Numbered from the stretch's first letter, positions 9,379-18,078 are shown. The stretch: DNA of 64,000 nucleotides from DASZUK01 sp963745595 (GCA_963745595.1 CAVUYB010000027.1:18264-82263), one strand, 5' to 3'. Translations and numbers: made by a program. Notes: generated from the letters alone by a model not told the origin.

Positions 9379-10610
9379 CGGCCGGGTTGGACGCCGTCTT
9401 CCGGTCCGAATCGGGGCAGGTGCTCGCCACCCTGATCCGGTACCTCGGCGATTTCGACCTGGCCGAGGACGCCCTCCAGGACGCCATCGTGGTGGCGATG
9501 GAGCGGTGGCCGGTCGACGGCGTCCCCGACCGTCCCGGCGCCTGGCTGCTGACGGTGGCCCGGCGCAAGGCGATCGACCGGGTCCGGCGGGAGGCCCGTC
9601 GCGACGACAAGCAGCAGCGGGCGGCCGGGCGGTCGGCCGACGACGAGACCGCGGGAGGGGACACGATGGACCGGCTCCGCCTCGTCTTCACGTGCTGCCA
9701 CCCCGCGCTGGCGATCGACGCCCGGGTGGCCCTCACGCTGCGCACGCTCGGTGGGCTGACGACGAACGAGATCGCCCGGGCCTTCTTGGTGCCCGAGGCG
9801 ACGATGGCCCAGCGGCTCGTCCGGGCGAAGAAGAAGATCCGGTCGGCCGGCATCCCGTACCGGGTGCCGCCCGACCACGAGCTGCCGGACCGGCTGCCGG
9901 CGGTGCTCGCGGTCGTCTACCTCGTCTTCAACGAGGGGTATGCCCCGACGGCCGGTCCCGGGCCGGTGCGCGACGACCTGTGCCTCGAGGCCATCCGGCT
10001 CGGGCGGATGCTGGCGGAGCTGATGCCGGACGAACCGGAGGTCGACGGGCTCCTGGCGTTGATGCTGCTCCACGATGCCCGCCGGCCGGCCCGGGTCGAC
10101 GGCGCCGGCGACGTCGTCGTCCTCGACCGGCAGGACCGGACCCGGTGGGACCGATCGAAGATCGTCGAGGGCACGGCGCGCCTCGAGCGGGCGCTCCGCC
10201 GCGGCGGTCCCGGGCCGTACCAGCTGCAGGCGGCGATCGCCGCCCTGCACGACGAGGCGCCGACGGTCGGCGAGACGGACTGGGTCCAGATCGCCGCCCT
10301 CTACGCCGAGCTCGTCCGGCGCTGGCCGAACCCGGTCGCCGAGTTGAACCAGGCGGTCGCCGTCGGCATGGCCGACGGGCCGGCGGCCGGCTTGGCCATC
10401 CTCGACCGGTTGAGCCTCGACCGATTGGACGACTTGGACGGCAACCACCTGTTCCACGCCGCCCGGGGTGAGCTGCTCGTCCGGGCCGGCCGACCGGCCG
10501 AGGCGGTCGGCCCGTTCCAGGTCGCCGTGGCTCTGGCGGGCACGGACGCCGAGCGGCGGTTCCTCGACCGCCGACTGGCGGAGGCGACGTCGAGCGCCCG
10601 GGCCGGCTGA
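9375..10610 (+). CDS. ECF42-group RNA polymerase sigma factor with C-terminal TPR-like domain
   Basis: This 411-residue sigma factor has region 2 at about residues 12-72 (LGDFDLAEDALQDA, GAWLLTVARRKAIDRVRR). Region 4 follows at about 95-155, with FTCCHPALA, the helix-turn-helix GGLTTNEIARAFLVPEATMAQRLVRAKKK split over two helices, and YRVP. After it comes a long helical extension of about 220 residues with TPR-like repeats, the hallmark of ECF42, and no anti-sigma gene. In this group the extension is thought to be needed for activity. It is coupled by ATGA overlap to the DGPF gene. The promoter upstream of the pair fits its own consensus. Confidence 0.92.
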   Translation: MTAGLDAVFRSESGQVLATLIRYLGDFDLAEDALQDAIVVAMERWPVDGVPDRPGAWLLTVARRKAIDRVRREARRDDKQQRAAGRSADDETAGGDTMDRLRLVFTCCHPALAIDARVALTLRTLGGLTTNEIARAFLVPEATMAQRLVRAKKKIRSAGIPYRVPPDHELPDRLPAVLAVVYLVFNEGYAPTAGPGPVRDDLCLEAIRLGRMLAELMPDEPEVDGLLALMLLHDARRPARVDGAGDVVVLDRQDRTRWDRSKIVEGTARLERALRRGGPGPYQLQAAIAALHDEAPTVGETDWVQIAALYAELVRRWPNPVAELNQAVAVGMADGPAAGLAILDRLSLDRLDDLDGNHLFHAARGELLVRAGRPAEAVGPFQVAVALAGTDAERRFLDRRLAEATSSARAG

Positions 10611-10627
10611 CGCCGCGTGGGGTTGGT

Positions 10628-10834
10628 TCAGTGCTTCCAGCTCGGCCGGCCGCGCCGGCACCGGCGAGGCACGGCATGGTGCTGGGACCGGTAGGTGAGC
10701 AGGCGCGTCGTGTGCGCCCACATCGTCGGGCGGACGGCACCGTCGGGGTTCTGGCAGAGCTCTCCGGCCGGAGCGCCGCAGAAGCTGCAGTCGACGTGGC
10801 GGCACGCCGCTTCGCAGGCCGCGACCTCTCTCAT
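10628..10834 (-). CDS. Phage-type zinc-finger small protein (68 aa)
   Basis: The sequence CSFCGAPAGELC followed by a downstream His gives a C16-x2-C19-x7-C27-x13-H41 zinc site of the short zinc-finger type common in actinobacteria and their phages. Two further cysteines (C7, C11) precede it, and the C-terminus is very basic. ATG 10834 is chosen because GAAGGAGG lies six bases upstream; an in-frame ATG ten codons earlier lacks such a site. A nucleic-acid-binding or accessory role is plausible but not shown. Confidence 0.7.
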   Translation of the reverse strand: MREVAACEAACRHVDCSFCGAPAGELCQNPDGAVRPTMWAHTTRLLTYRSQHHAVPRRCRRGRPSWKH

Positions 10835-10940
10835 TGCCACCTCCTTCGCTTCAGTGATGTGCACCGACCGGTAGCGGCCACCCTGTTGGAGGTGGCGGGG
10901 ACGGCCACTGATACAACGGTGCCGGCCGCCACTACTCCCG

Positions 10941-10975
10941 GTCGTCCTGGCCCCCCCGGGGGGGCTCCCGACGAC
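10941..10975. repeat. C7-G7 palindrome within a larger inverted repeat
   Basis: Seven C followed by seven G (10951-10964) form a perfect 14-bp palindrome flanked by GTCGT (10941-10945) and ACGAC (10971-10975). It lies between the divergent zinc-finger and UspA genes. It could fold as a strong hairpin in either transcript; no U-tract follows. Confidence 0.6.
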
Positions 10976-11016
10976 AGCCCCCGCCGGCGGTCCCGGCTCC
11001 TGTAGCTTCCCCGATC

Positions 11017-11454
11017 ATGTTCTCGACCATCGTCGTCGGCACCGACGGCTCGCAGACGGCCAAACGGGCCGTGGTGATCGCCGCCGACCTGGCTCGCCAG
11101 ATGGGCGGTCGGCTGCACCTCGTCAACGGCTACCGGGATCCCGCCGATCCGGGCGGAGCCGGTGTCGCGGTCGGATCGCCGTACCGGTCGACGAGCAACC
11201 ACTGGCACGACGCCAGCGAGGCCGTCCTCGACGAGGCCGTGGAGGACCCGGCCCTGGCCGGTCTCGACGTCGAGCGGCATTCGGTCGTCGGCGGCCCGAC
11301 CGACGCCCTGGTGGCGGTGGCGGAGCAGACCGGGGCCGACGTGATCGTCGTCGGCAACCGCGGACTCCAGGGCGCTCGGCGCCAGACCGACTCGGTCCCC
11401 GAGCGGGTGGCCCAGCGCGCCCCCTGCCACGTCCTCATCGTCAAGACGACCTGA
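11017..11454 (+). CDS. Universal stress protein (UspA family)
   Basis: This 145-residue single-domain Usp begins FSTIVVGTDGSQTAKRAV. Near the C-terminus it has VVGNRGLQGARRQTDSVPERV, close to the ATP-binding G-2x-G-9x-G(S/T) pattern, which suggests the ATP-binding subgroup. ATG 11017 is eight bases after a TAGCTT -10 and lacks a ribosome site, so it is probably leaderless. The stop is three bases before the next gene. Usp proteins modulate survival under starvation or redox stress; the partner is not identifiable. Confidence 0.9.
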   Translation: MFSTIVVGTDGSQTAKRAVVIAADLARQMGGRLHLVNGYRDPADPGGAGVAVGSPYRSTSNHWHDASEAVLDEAVEDPALAGLDVERHSVVGGPTDALVAVAEQTGADVIVVGNRGLQGARRQTDSVPERVAQRAPCHVLIVKTT

Positions 11455-11457
11455 CCG

Positions 11458-11949
11458 ATGGCCCGCCAGACCCAGGAGATCGAGTTCACGCCCGGCCAAC
11501 CCGAACCGGTGGTCGGCTGGATGGCGCACCTGCGGGACGCCCGCGACGGCTGGATCAACCTCATGCCCGGGATCCCTGGCGACGAGGACGACGACCCGCC
11601 GTCGCCGACGGTCTTCTCGTCGCTCTTCGGCTCCGCCCGACCACTGGTCACGATGTGCACGTGGATGCCGCCGCGAGGCGGCCGCCACCCGGGTGACGAG
11701 GTCACCGTCGGGGTGCTGCACCCGAAGGGCCGGCACGCGGTGACCCAGCTCCGCGAGGTCGGGGTTGCCCTTCCCGGCGGCTGGCGGGTCCGCCAGGACC
11801 ACGCTCGCCGGGGTCTCGTCGTGATGGTCCCCGACGTCGTCGCCGACTCGACGGTGCTCGACTGGGCGCTGCGAGCCGGCACCGCCCTGGTCGCGACCGA
11901 CCTCACCGGCTCGTGGAAGGCCCGGGTCTACCTCCCCGGGCGCGTCTGA
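11458..11949 (+). CDS. Hypothetical protein co-transcribed with uspA (163 aa)
   Basis: I do not recognise the family. The protein is soluble, with an acidic loop (GDEDDDPPSP) and alternating short strands (RPLVTMCTWMP, DEVTVGVLHP, RRGLVVMVPD). It starts three bases after the uspA stop, so co-expression is likely. G/C at third positions and the lack of overlap with any other good ORF support it as a real gene. Confidence 0.7.
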   Translation: MARQTQEIEFTPGQPEPVVGWMAHLRDARDGWINLMPGIPGDEDDDPPSPTVFSSLFGSARPLVTMCTWMPPRGGRHPGDEVTVGVLHPKGRHAVTQLREVGVALPGGWRVRQDHARRGLVVMVPDVVADSTVLDWALRAGTALVATDLTGSWKARVYLPGRV

Positions 11950-11984
11950 CCCAGCCGGCCGGGCGGCGGCAGAGGTCGTCCTGG

Positions 11985-12311
11985 TCAAAGGGTGACCACG
12001 TCGTACGACCACAGCTCGCTGTGGCTGGCTACCGGACGGGGCTCGCCGTTGCCGTCCTGGCCGGCTGGCTCGGCGGCGTGCCGGTGGCCGTGGGCGAACG
12101 CCGGCGATCTCGTCCACGCCTGGAAGGACTCGTCGTCACGCCAGCGGGTGACGACCAGCCAGGTGTCCCGGTCGTCGGTCGGGCGGAGCAGCTCGAAGCC
12201 CTCGAAGCCCGGCGCGTCGTCGACCGCACCGGCCCGAGCCGCGAACCGGCGGGCGAGCTCGTCGCCGCTCCCGGCGGCCACGGTGATGGCGTTGATGCGG
12301 ATGACCGTCAT
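11985..12311 (-). CDS. Antibiotic biosynthesis monooxygenase (ABM)-domain protein
   Basis: This 108-residue protein has a single ferredoxin-like ABM domain: the first strand MTVIRINAITV, then DDAPGFEGFELLRPTD and TWLVVTRWRDDESFQAWTRS with the usual W..ESF motif. Members include heme-degrading IsdG/MhuD types and quinone monooxygenases. The segment PAFAHGHRHA holds a possible heme-ligating His, but no assignment is possible. The start chosen is the ATG at the end of a long open frame, where the ABM domain begins; the upstream frame is the shadow of the methyltransferase. Confidence 0.8.
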   Translation of the reverse strand: MTVIRINAITVAAGSGDELARRFAARAGAVDDAPGFEGFELLRPTDDRDTWLVVTRWRDDESFQAWTRSPAFAHGHRHAAEPAGQDGNGEPRPVASHSELWSYDVVTL

Positions 12312-12370
12312 GGCCCACCATCTTTCCCGCGCCGGGGGCCGTCGCCAAGCCACCCCCGCCGAAATCCGTC

Positions 12371-13264
12371 TCAACGGGGGTAGCGGGTCCTCCAGCACTC
12401 GGCCCGGAAGCCGACGTCGACCGTGACGTCGCCCTCGACGCCCAGGTGCTCGCGCAGCAGCCGCCGGGCCTGGTCGAAGACGCGTTGGCGAGCGGTCTCG
12501 GGCATGGTGATGACCCAGCTGAACGTGCCGAGCAGGCCGATGATGTCGTCGGCGTCGAGGGCGACGTCCCACCGCATGACCTGGTGGTCCGGTCGCAGGA
12601 ACGGCCCGCCGTCGGGGACCTCGAGCGCCGAGACCGGCCGGTTGCCGTCGCCGTTCACGACCGATGCCAGCTCGGCGTCGGACCCATCTCGGGTGCCGTC
12701 ACCGCGCTCGCCGCCGCTCTCGCCGCTCTGGCGGTCGCCGTCACCATCGGTGGGTGCCCCTCGTGACAGCAGGGCGCGCGCCTGGGCGACGAACGCGCCG
12801 TCGGGGTCGGGGCCGGACCAGACGGCGCCGAGCGTCCCGCCGGGGACCAGGATCCGGGCGGCCTCGGCGAGCGCCCGGGCCGGGTCCATCCAGTGCCAGG
12901 ACGACGACGCGAGAACGGCGTCGGCGCTGTCGTCGGGTAGGCCGGTCGCCTCGCCCCGGCCGTCGACCACCCGGATCTGCGGCACCTCGTCGGCCAGCAC
13001 GGCCCGCATCCGCTCGTCCGGCTCGACGGCGACGACCTCGTCGGCCCGGTCGACGAGCAGGCGGGAGAGCGCGCCGGTCCCGGCCCCCAGGTCGACCACC
13101 CGGTGGACCCGTTCGGGCAGGAACCAGTCGACCGCGGCCGCCGGCGGCCCCGGCCGGAACCGCTCGTAGTGGCTGGCGACGTCGCCGAAGACGCCGGAGC
13201 GGGCGGCCTTCTCCTCGGCGCTCAGCTCGGACAGCGGTCGGTCGACGGGGGTCGGCTCGGGCAC
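12371..13264 (-). CDS. Class I SAM-dependent methyltransferase
   Basis: This 297-residue protein has the Rossmann methyltransferase motif I VVDLGAGTGALSRLL, acidic motif VVAVEPDERM, motif II DAVLASSSWHWMDP and a late LGAVWSGPDPDGAF, matching the SmtA/UbiE-like class 11 methyltransferases. The acceptor is unknown. A Gly/Asp-rich, low-complexity insert around residues 170-200 is unusual. The GTG start at 13264 lies seven bases from a -10 shared with the divergent sulfatase gene. Confidence 0.85.
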   Translation of the reverse strand: MPEPTPVDRPLSELSAEEKAARSGVFGDVASHYERFRPGPPAAAVDWFLPERVHRVVDLGAGTGALSRLLVDRADEVVAVEPDERMRAVLADEVPQIRVVDGRGEATGLPDDSADAVLASSSWHWMDPARALAEAARILVPGGTLGAVWSGPDPDGAFVAQARALLSRGAPTDGDGDRQSGESGGERGDGTRDGSDAELASVVNGDGNRPVSALEVPDGGPFLRPDHQVMRWDVALDADDIIGLLGTFSWVITMPETARQRVFDQARRLLREHLGVEGDVTVDVGFRAECWRTRYPR

Positions 13265-13271
13265 GGCTTCG

Positions 13272-13281
13272 ACGGTAGCCT
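13272..13281. promoter_or_regulatory. Face-to-face -10 elements between methyltransferase and sulfatase genes
   Basis: ACGGTAGCCT contains TAGCCT (13276-13281) toward the sulfatase ATG and TACCGT on the other strand toward the methyltransferase GTG. The hexamers share TA, and both genes start within ten bases, implying leaderless divergent transcripts. Confidence 0.5.
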
Positions 13282-13290
13282 CGGCGCTGC

Positions 13291-14835
13291 ATGGCCGGGA
13301 ACGTGCTGTTCGTTACCGTCGACCAGTGGCGGGGGGACTGTCTTTCCGCGGCTGGCCACCCGCTGGTCGAGACGCCGACCCTCGACCGCGTGGCCGCGTC
13401 GGGCACGCGGTTCGCCAACCACTGGGCCAACGCCGCGCCGTGCGGCCCGTCGCGGGCGTGCCTCTACACGGGGACGTACCTCCACCACCACCGGTCCGTC
13501 CAGAACGGGACGCCGCTCGACGACCGCCTGACGAACGTCGCCCGGCTGGCTCGCCAGGCCGGCTACCGGCCGGCGCTCTTCGGCTACACCGACACCAGCG
13601 TCGACCCGCGGACGGTGACACCGGCCGACCGGCGGCTGTGGAGCTACGAGGGCGTCCTGCCGGGGTTCGACCCGGTTGTCGTCGACCCGTGGGACGCCGG
13701 CAGCCCGGCCTGGGGGCGGTGGCTGGCCGACCGCGGCGTCGACGTCCCGGCCGACCCGCACGACCTCTACCTTCCGGTTCCCGGCTACCCGGGCGCCGAC
13801 CGGCACGGGTCGACGTGGGCGCCGACCCGGTTCTCGGCGGAGCACTCGCCGACCGCGTTCGTCGTCGACCGGGTGACCGACTGGCTCGACCGTCATGGCG
13901 ACGAGCCGTTCTTCGTCCACGCGTCGTTCATCGGTCCGCACCCGCCGCGGCGCAACCCGATCGGCTATCACGACCGGTACGCGGCCGACGACGTCGGGCC
14001 GTTCGTCGCCGCGCCGACCCGCCAGGAGGAGATGGCCAGCCACCCGCTGGCCTGGGGGGCCATGCAGCTCCCGATCACCGCGGCACCGGACGACGAGGGC
14101 GAGCGGCGGCAGCTCCGGGCGACGTACTACGGGGCCGTCCGAGAGGTCGACGACCGGCTGGCCGATCTGTTCGGCTACCTCGACGCCAACGGCCTGACCG
14201 ACGACACGCTCGTCGTCGTGACGAGTGACCACGGCGAGATGGGCGGTGACCACTGGCTGCTCGAGAAGCTCGGCTACTGGGACGAGAGCTACCACGTCCC
14301 GTTGATCGTCCGCGACCCCCGGAGCGACGCCGCCGGTGGCCGCGGCGCGGTCGTGCGGGCGTTCACCGAGTCGGTCGACGTCCTGCCGACGATCTGCGAC
14401 TGGATCGGGGTCGAGACCCCGCGGCAGGTCGACGGCTGGTCGCTGGCGCCGTTCCTGCGGACCGGCGCGACGCCGGAGCACTGGCGGACGACGGCCCACT
14501 GGGAGTGGGACTTCTCGAACCCCGAGTCCCAGGCGGCGGAGCGGTCGCTCGGCGTGCCGATGAGCCATTGCTCGCTGGCCGTCGCCCGAGGTGAGCGGAC
14601 GAAGTACGTGCAGTTCGCGACCGACCCGGCACTGATGCCGCCGCTCCTCTTCGACCTCGTCGACGACCCGTGGCAACTGCACGACCGGGCCGGCGAGCCG
14701 GACGCGGCCGCCGCGGCGTGGCAGGCTTCCCAGGAGCTGCTGCGCTGGAGGATGCGCAACGACGAACGGACACTGAGCGGCCACTTCCTCTCCGCCGAGC
14801 GGGGCCTCGTCACCGCCCGGGACGAGTGGCGGTAG
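13291..14835 (+). CDS. Type I sulfatase / phosphonate monoester hydrolase-like
   Basis: This 514-residue alkaline-phosphatase-superfamily enzyme has Cys51 in CGPSR as the residue converted to formylglycine, metal-binding Asp11 in the VTVDQWRGD start, and the second metal site TSDHGEMGGDH near residue 310. The WRGDCLSAAGHP start and the large central insertion resemble phosphonate monoester hydrolases and choline-sulfatase-like enzymes more than arylsulfatases. No signal peptide is present, so it is cytosolic. A formylglycine-generating enzyme is required, and none is visible unless supplied elsewhere. Confidence 0.88.
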   Translation: MAGNVLFVTVDQWRGDCLSAAGHPLVETPTLDRVAASGTRFANHWANAAPCGPSRACLYTGTYLHHHRSVQNGTPLDDRLTNVARLARQAGYRPALFGYTDTSVDPRTVTPADRRLWSYEGVLPGFDPVVVDPWDAGSPAWGRWLADRGVDVPADPHDLYLPVPGYPGADRHGSTWAPTRFSAEHSPTAFVVDRVTDWLDRHGDEPFFVHASFIGPHPPRRNPIGYHDRYAADDVGPFVAAPTRQEEMASHPLAWGAMQLPITAAPDDEGERRQLRATYYGAVREVDDRLADLFGYLDANGLTDDTLVVVTSDHGEMGGDHWLLEKLGYWDESYHVPLIVRDPRSDAAGGRGAVVRAFTESVDVLPTICDWIGVETPRQVDGWSLAPFLRTGATPEHWRTTAHWEWDFSNPESQAAERSLGVPMSHCSLAVARGERTKYVQFATDPALMPPLLFDLVDDPWQLHDRAGEPDAAAAAWQASQELLRWRMRNDERTLSGHFLSAERGLVTARDEWR

Positions 14836-14877
14836 CGCGACGAGCGGGCACGACGAACCAATACGAAGGGGGGGGCG

Positions 14878-15762
14878 ATGGACGTCGCCGACATGACGGG
14901 CAAGACGGTGGTGGTCACCGGGGGGAGCTCGGGCATCGGCCTGGAAACGGCGGTGGCCCTGGCCAGAGCGGGGGCGGACACGGTCATCACCGCCCGGGAC
15001 CGGGGACGGGGCGAGGCCGCGCTGGCCGACGTCCGGCGGCGGAGCGGCCACGACCGGGTCGACCTGGTCGTCTTCGACCTGGGCCGCCTGGCGTCGGTCC
15101 GCGAGGGGGCGGCCGCCATCCTCGACCGTTGTCCCCGGCTCGACGTCCTCGTCAACAACGCCGGGTTGGTCCTGACCGACCGACAAGAGACCGTCGACGG
15201 CTACGAGGCGACGTTCGCCATCAACCATCTCGGGCCGTTCCTGCTGACCGAGCGGCTGCTCGACCGTCTGACGGCCTCGGCGCCGGCCCGGGTGGTCACC
15301 GTGGCGTCGACCGCCCACCAGGCGGCTCGGCACGGCCTCGACTTCGACGACCTCCAGTCGACGAACCACTACCGGGCGCTCCCGGTCTACGGGGCGTCGA
15401 AGCTGGCCAACATCCTCTTCACCACCGAGCTGGCCCGCCGCCTGGACGGCACGGGCGTGACGGCCAACTGCCTCCATCCCGGGACGGTCGCCACCGGCTA
15501 CGGCCGCGACGGCGACACCCACGGCTGGCTGGCCTTCGGCGTGAAGGTCATCAAGCCGTTCGTCCTCAGCCCCGAGCGGGGGGCGGTCACGTCGGTCTAC
15601 CTGGCATCGTCACCGGCCGTCGCCGACGTCACCGGTCGCTACTTCGTCAAGTGCCGGGCCCGGGAGCCATCGGCCGCGGCCCGGGATGCCGACGCCGCCC
15701 GGCGGCTCTGGGCGGTCAGCGAGACGCTGGTCGGCTCAGCGCCAGACCGTCCGCTTGCGTGA
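14878..15762 (+). CDS. Short-chain dehydrogenase/reductase (retinol-dehydrogenase-like)
   Basis: This 294-residue classical SDR has the cofactor motif TGGSSGIG at residues 14-21, a TARD stretch that favours NADP(H), NNAG, the catalytic Ser of VASTAHQ and YGASK with Tyr and Lys. The long C-terminal part and the LDFDDLQ segment resemble the RDH/WWOX-like group. The substrate is unknown. It follows the sulfatase by 42 bp. Its 3' end overlaps the convergent PPOX gene by 27 bp. Confidence 0.88.
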   Translation: MDVADMTGKTVVVTGGSSGIGLETAVALARAGADTVITARDRGRGEAALADVRRRSGHDRVDLVVFDLGRLASVREGAAAILDRCPRLDVLVNNAGLVLTDRQETVDGYEATFAINHLGPFLLTERLLDRLTASAPARVVTVASTAHQAARHGLDFDDLQSTNHYRALPVYGASKLANILFTTELARRLDGTGVTANCLHPGTVATGYGRDGDTHGWLAFGVKVIKPFVLSPERGAVTSVYLASSPAVADVTGRYFVKCRAREPSAAARDADAARRLWAVSETLVGSAPDRPLA

Positions 15763-16140
15763 AGACGAGCTGTCGGGACCGCCGAAGGGAACCTCGAGCG
15801 CCCAGCTCCACGTCACCGTCGGCGTGAGTCGCAGGTACGGCGCGGAGCCGAACCGGCCCTGCCGGTCGACGACGTCGACGGTGCCGTAGACGCGGATGCC
15901 GCGCGGCCGCCACGGCTCGACGGACTCGAGGTCGTCGACGACCAGCGCGGCCTTCGTCGCGCCGGCGACGACGTTGCGGTACTTGCGGGTCGCCGGGACG
16001 TCGAAGCCGCCGATCCAGAAGACGTCGGCGTCGAACTCGAACCCGACCGGTGAGTTGTCCGGCTGCCCGTCCGGTCCGACCGTCGCCAGCCGGGCCAGTC
16101 GTTGGGACCGCAGGTAGGCGAGCTCGATGTCGTCGAACAT
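15736..16140 (-). CDS. PPOX-class F420-dependent protein
   Basis: This 134-residue split beta-barrel protein begins MFDDIELAYLRSQRLARLATV and has PVGFEFDADVFWIGG and TRKYRNVVAG, typical of the Rv1155-like F420-binding family (TIGR03668/TIGR03618 type). Members reduce or sequester substrates using F420. ATG 16140 is ten bases from a TACGGT -10 on this strand and 26 bp from the divergent SDR start. Flavin binding instead of F420 is possible. Confidence 0.82.
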   Translation of the reverse strand: MFDDIELAYLRSQRLARLATVGPDGQPDNSPVGFEFDADVFWIGGFDVPATRKYRNVVAGATKAALVVDDLESVEPWRPRGIRVYGTVDVVDRQGRFGSAPYLRLTPTVTWSWALEVPFGGPDSSSSRKRTVWR

Positions 16141-16150
16141 GGCACCGCCG

Positions 16151-16160
16151 ACCGTACACT
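16151..16160. promoter_or_regulatory. Face-to-face -10 elements between PPOX and SDR genes
   Basis: ACCGTACACT contains TACACT (16155-16160), six bases before ATG 16167, and TACGGT on the opposite strand, ten bases before ATG 16140. The TA is shared. Confidence 0.5.
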
Positions 16161-16166
16161 CCGGAG

Positions 16167-16956
16167 ATGCGCGTGCTCGATCACCGGTGCCGGCCGGGCC
16201 ATCGGAGCGGCCACGGCGCGGGAGCTGACCGCCCGCGGTCACGACGTCGTCGCCACCGCCCGCGACGTCTCGGTCCTCGCCGACCTCGATGTCGCCCAGC
16301 GGCTGGCCCTCGACGTGACGGACGCCGACTCGGTCCGAAACGCCCACGCGGCGGCCGGTGAGCTCGACGCCATCGTCAACAACGCCGCGCTCAACCCCGC
16401 CGGCCCGCTGGAGGACTACCCGCTCGACGTACTGGCCCGCGTCCTCGACACCAACGCCGTCGGTGCGCTCCGGGTCGTCCAGCCGGTGCTGGCCGCCTGG
16501 CGGCGGCGCGGCAGTGGGATCATCGTCAACGTCAGCTCCGTCCAGGGCCGCGTCGCCACGCCACTGGAGGGGGCGTACGCCGCGTCGAAGCACGCGCTCG
16601 AAGCGCTGTCGGACACGCTCCACTACGAGCTCGGCCATTTCGGCATCCGGGTCGTCGTCGTCCAGCCCGGCTACGTCGCCCCGGGGATGAAAAGCGACCA
16701 GCCGCACCCCGGACCGGCCGACTACGACGAGCTCCGGGCCCAATGGGACGGGACCGACGCCAAGCTGACCGGGCCCGGCGGCCGCCCCGGCCCCGAGACG
16801 GTGGCCACCGCCATCGCCGATGCCGTCGGCGACCCGGGGACGCCGCTCCGGGTGGAAGTCGGCCAGGACGCCGAGACGATCCTGGCCACCCGGCGGGCCC
16901 TCGACGACCGGTCGTTCGAGGACGCCATGCGCCAGGCCCTCGGCATCACCTGGTAA
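16167..16956 (+). CDS. Short-chain dehydrogenase/reductase (frameshift in first codons)
   Basis: From about codon 5 on this is a clear SDR: ITGAGRAIGAATARELTARG, NNAALNPAG, VSSVQGRV and YAASKHALEALSDTL. The only sensible start, ATG 16167 directly behind a TACACT -10, is one base out of frame. Removing one G near 16179 gives the expected MRVLITGAGRAIG. I read the extra base as a sequence error. An in-frame ATG at 16102 lies inside the divergent PPOX gene and gives no SDR-like N-terminus. The product would be a cytosolic NAD(P)-dependent oxidoreductase of about 263 residues. Confidence 0.82.
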
Positions 16957-16959
16957 CTC

Positions 16960-18078
16960 TCAGCCGGACTCCACCGGTTGTCCGGGCTCGCCGGCCGGCT
17001 CGGACCCGCTCGTCTCCTCGGACCCCTCTGCTGGCTCGGCCTCGCCGCTCGGCTCGGACCCCTCTGCTGGCTCGGCCTCGCCGCTCGGCTCGGACCCGCC
17101 GCTCGGCTCGGACTCGTCGGGGGCCCGGAAGCGGACGCTCACATGCTGCTCGGGCCGGCGCTTGTCCTGCTTGGCGATGGCCTCCAGCACCTCGCGGTCG
17201 GCTGCGGTCAGCGGGGGCTGGACCAGGCTGCGGGGCCATAGGTGCCGGGCCCGGACGACGTTGACCTCGGCCACGTAGAGCGTCATCTCGGCTCCGAGGT
17301 AGATCCAGGCGATCAGCCCGAGGACGATGGCGAAGAACCCGTACAGGTGGCTGGCGTTCCGGAGGGTGTGGTCGACCAGGACGGTGCCGGCGAGCTGGAG
17401 GACGGTCCACCCCACGCCGCCCAGCACGGCGCCGAGGAGGAGGCCGACATGGCCCACCTGCTTGGGGGTCAGCAGGCGGAAGGCCACCACGTAGAGGAGG
17501 ACGTTGAGGACCAGGGAGAGGGCCACGGCCCCGATCTGGGTGATCAACGGCTCGTTGTGCCCGAAGCTGGCGAACCCGGTGACGAAGGTGCTGATGACCA
17601 GGAAGACCCCGATCACGGCCATCATCAGCAGGGTCCGGATCAGCCGGGACCAGAAGTTGGGCCGGACCACGCCGGGGACGTTCCAGACCTCGGCCATGGC
17701 GTACTGGCCGGCCTGGATGGCTCCCTGGCTGCCCCAGATGAGGCCCAGGATCCCGACCACCAGGCCGGGGACGCTGTTGTCGTGGAGGGCGGTGATGTTC
17801 TTGCCGAGCTGTGTCCCGATGACCGGGAACTGGGAGAGCGCCGAGTGCTCCACGCTCTTGGCGAACGCCGGATCGTGGCCGGCGATGATCCCGAGGATGG
17901 TGACGAGCAGGAGGAGGAGCGGGAAGAGCGAGAGGAAGCCGTAGTAGGCGATCAGCGCGGCGAGCGAGCCGGCCCGGTCGTCACCGAACTTCTTGACGAC
18001 GCCGAACACGAACGCGGCGGGGGCGAAGCCCTGCTGGGCTCGGTCGATCCGTCTCGCCACCTTCTCGATCGGGTTCAT
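16960..18078 (-). CDS. YihY/BrkB-family inner membrane protein with repeat tail
   Basis: This 372-residue protein has six hydrophobic segments and the YihY family motifs FGDDRAGSLAALIAYYGFLSLFPLLLL, split over the first helix, and YGFFAIVLGLIAWIYLGAEMTLYVAE. The function of the family is unsettled (once annotated as ribonuclease BN). The last 60 residues are a hydrophilic tail made of SEPSGEAEPAEG repeats, encoded by two exact 36-bp units. ATG 18078 follows GGAGGGG. It converges with the SDR, with three bases between the stops. Confidence 0.86.
   Translation of the reverse strand: MNPIEKVARRIDRAQQGFAPAAFVFGVVKKFGDDRAGSLAALIAYYGFLSLFPLLLLLVTILGIIAGHDPAFAKSVEHSALSQFPVIGTQLGKNITALHDNSVPGLVVGILGLIWGSQGAIQAGQYAMAEVWNVPGVVRPNFWSRLIRTLLMMAVIGVFLVISTFVTGFASFGHNEPLITQIGAVALSLVLNVLLYVVAFRLLTPKQVGHVGLLLGAVLGGVGWTVLQLAGTVLVDHTLRNASHLYGFFAIVLGLIAWIYLGAEMTLYVAEVNVVRARHLWPRSLVQPPLTAADREVLEAIAKQDKRRPEQHVSVRFRAPDESEPSGGSEPSGEAEPAEGSEPSGEAEPAEGSEETSGSEPAGEPGQPVESG
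17020..17091. repeat. Two exact 36-bp tandem repeats in the yihY-like 3' end
   Basis: Units at 17020-17055 and 17056-17091 are identical and are followed by partial copies. They keep frame and encode 12-residue acidic Ser/Pro/Glu repeats. Confidence 0.9.
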
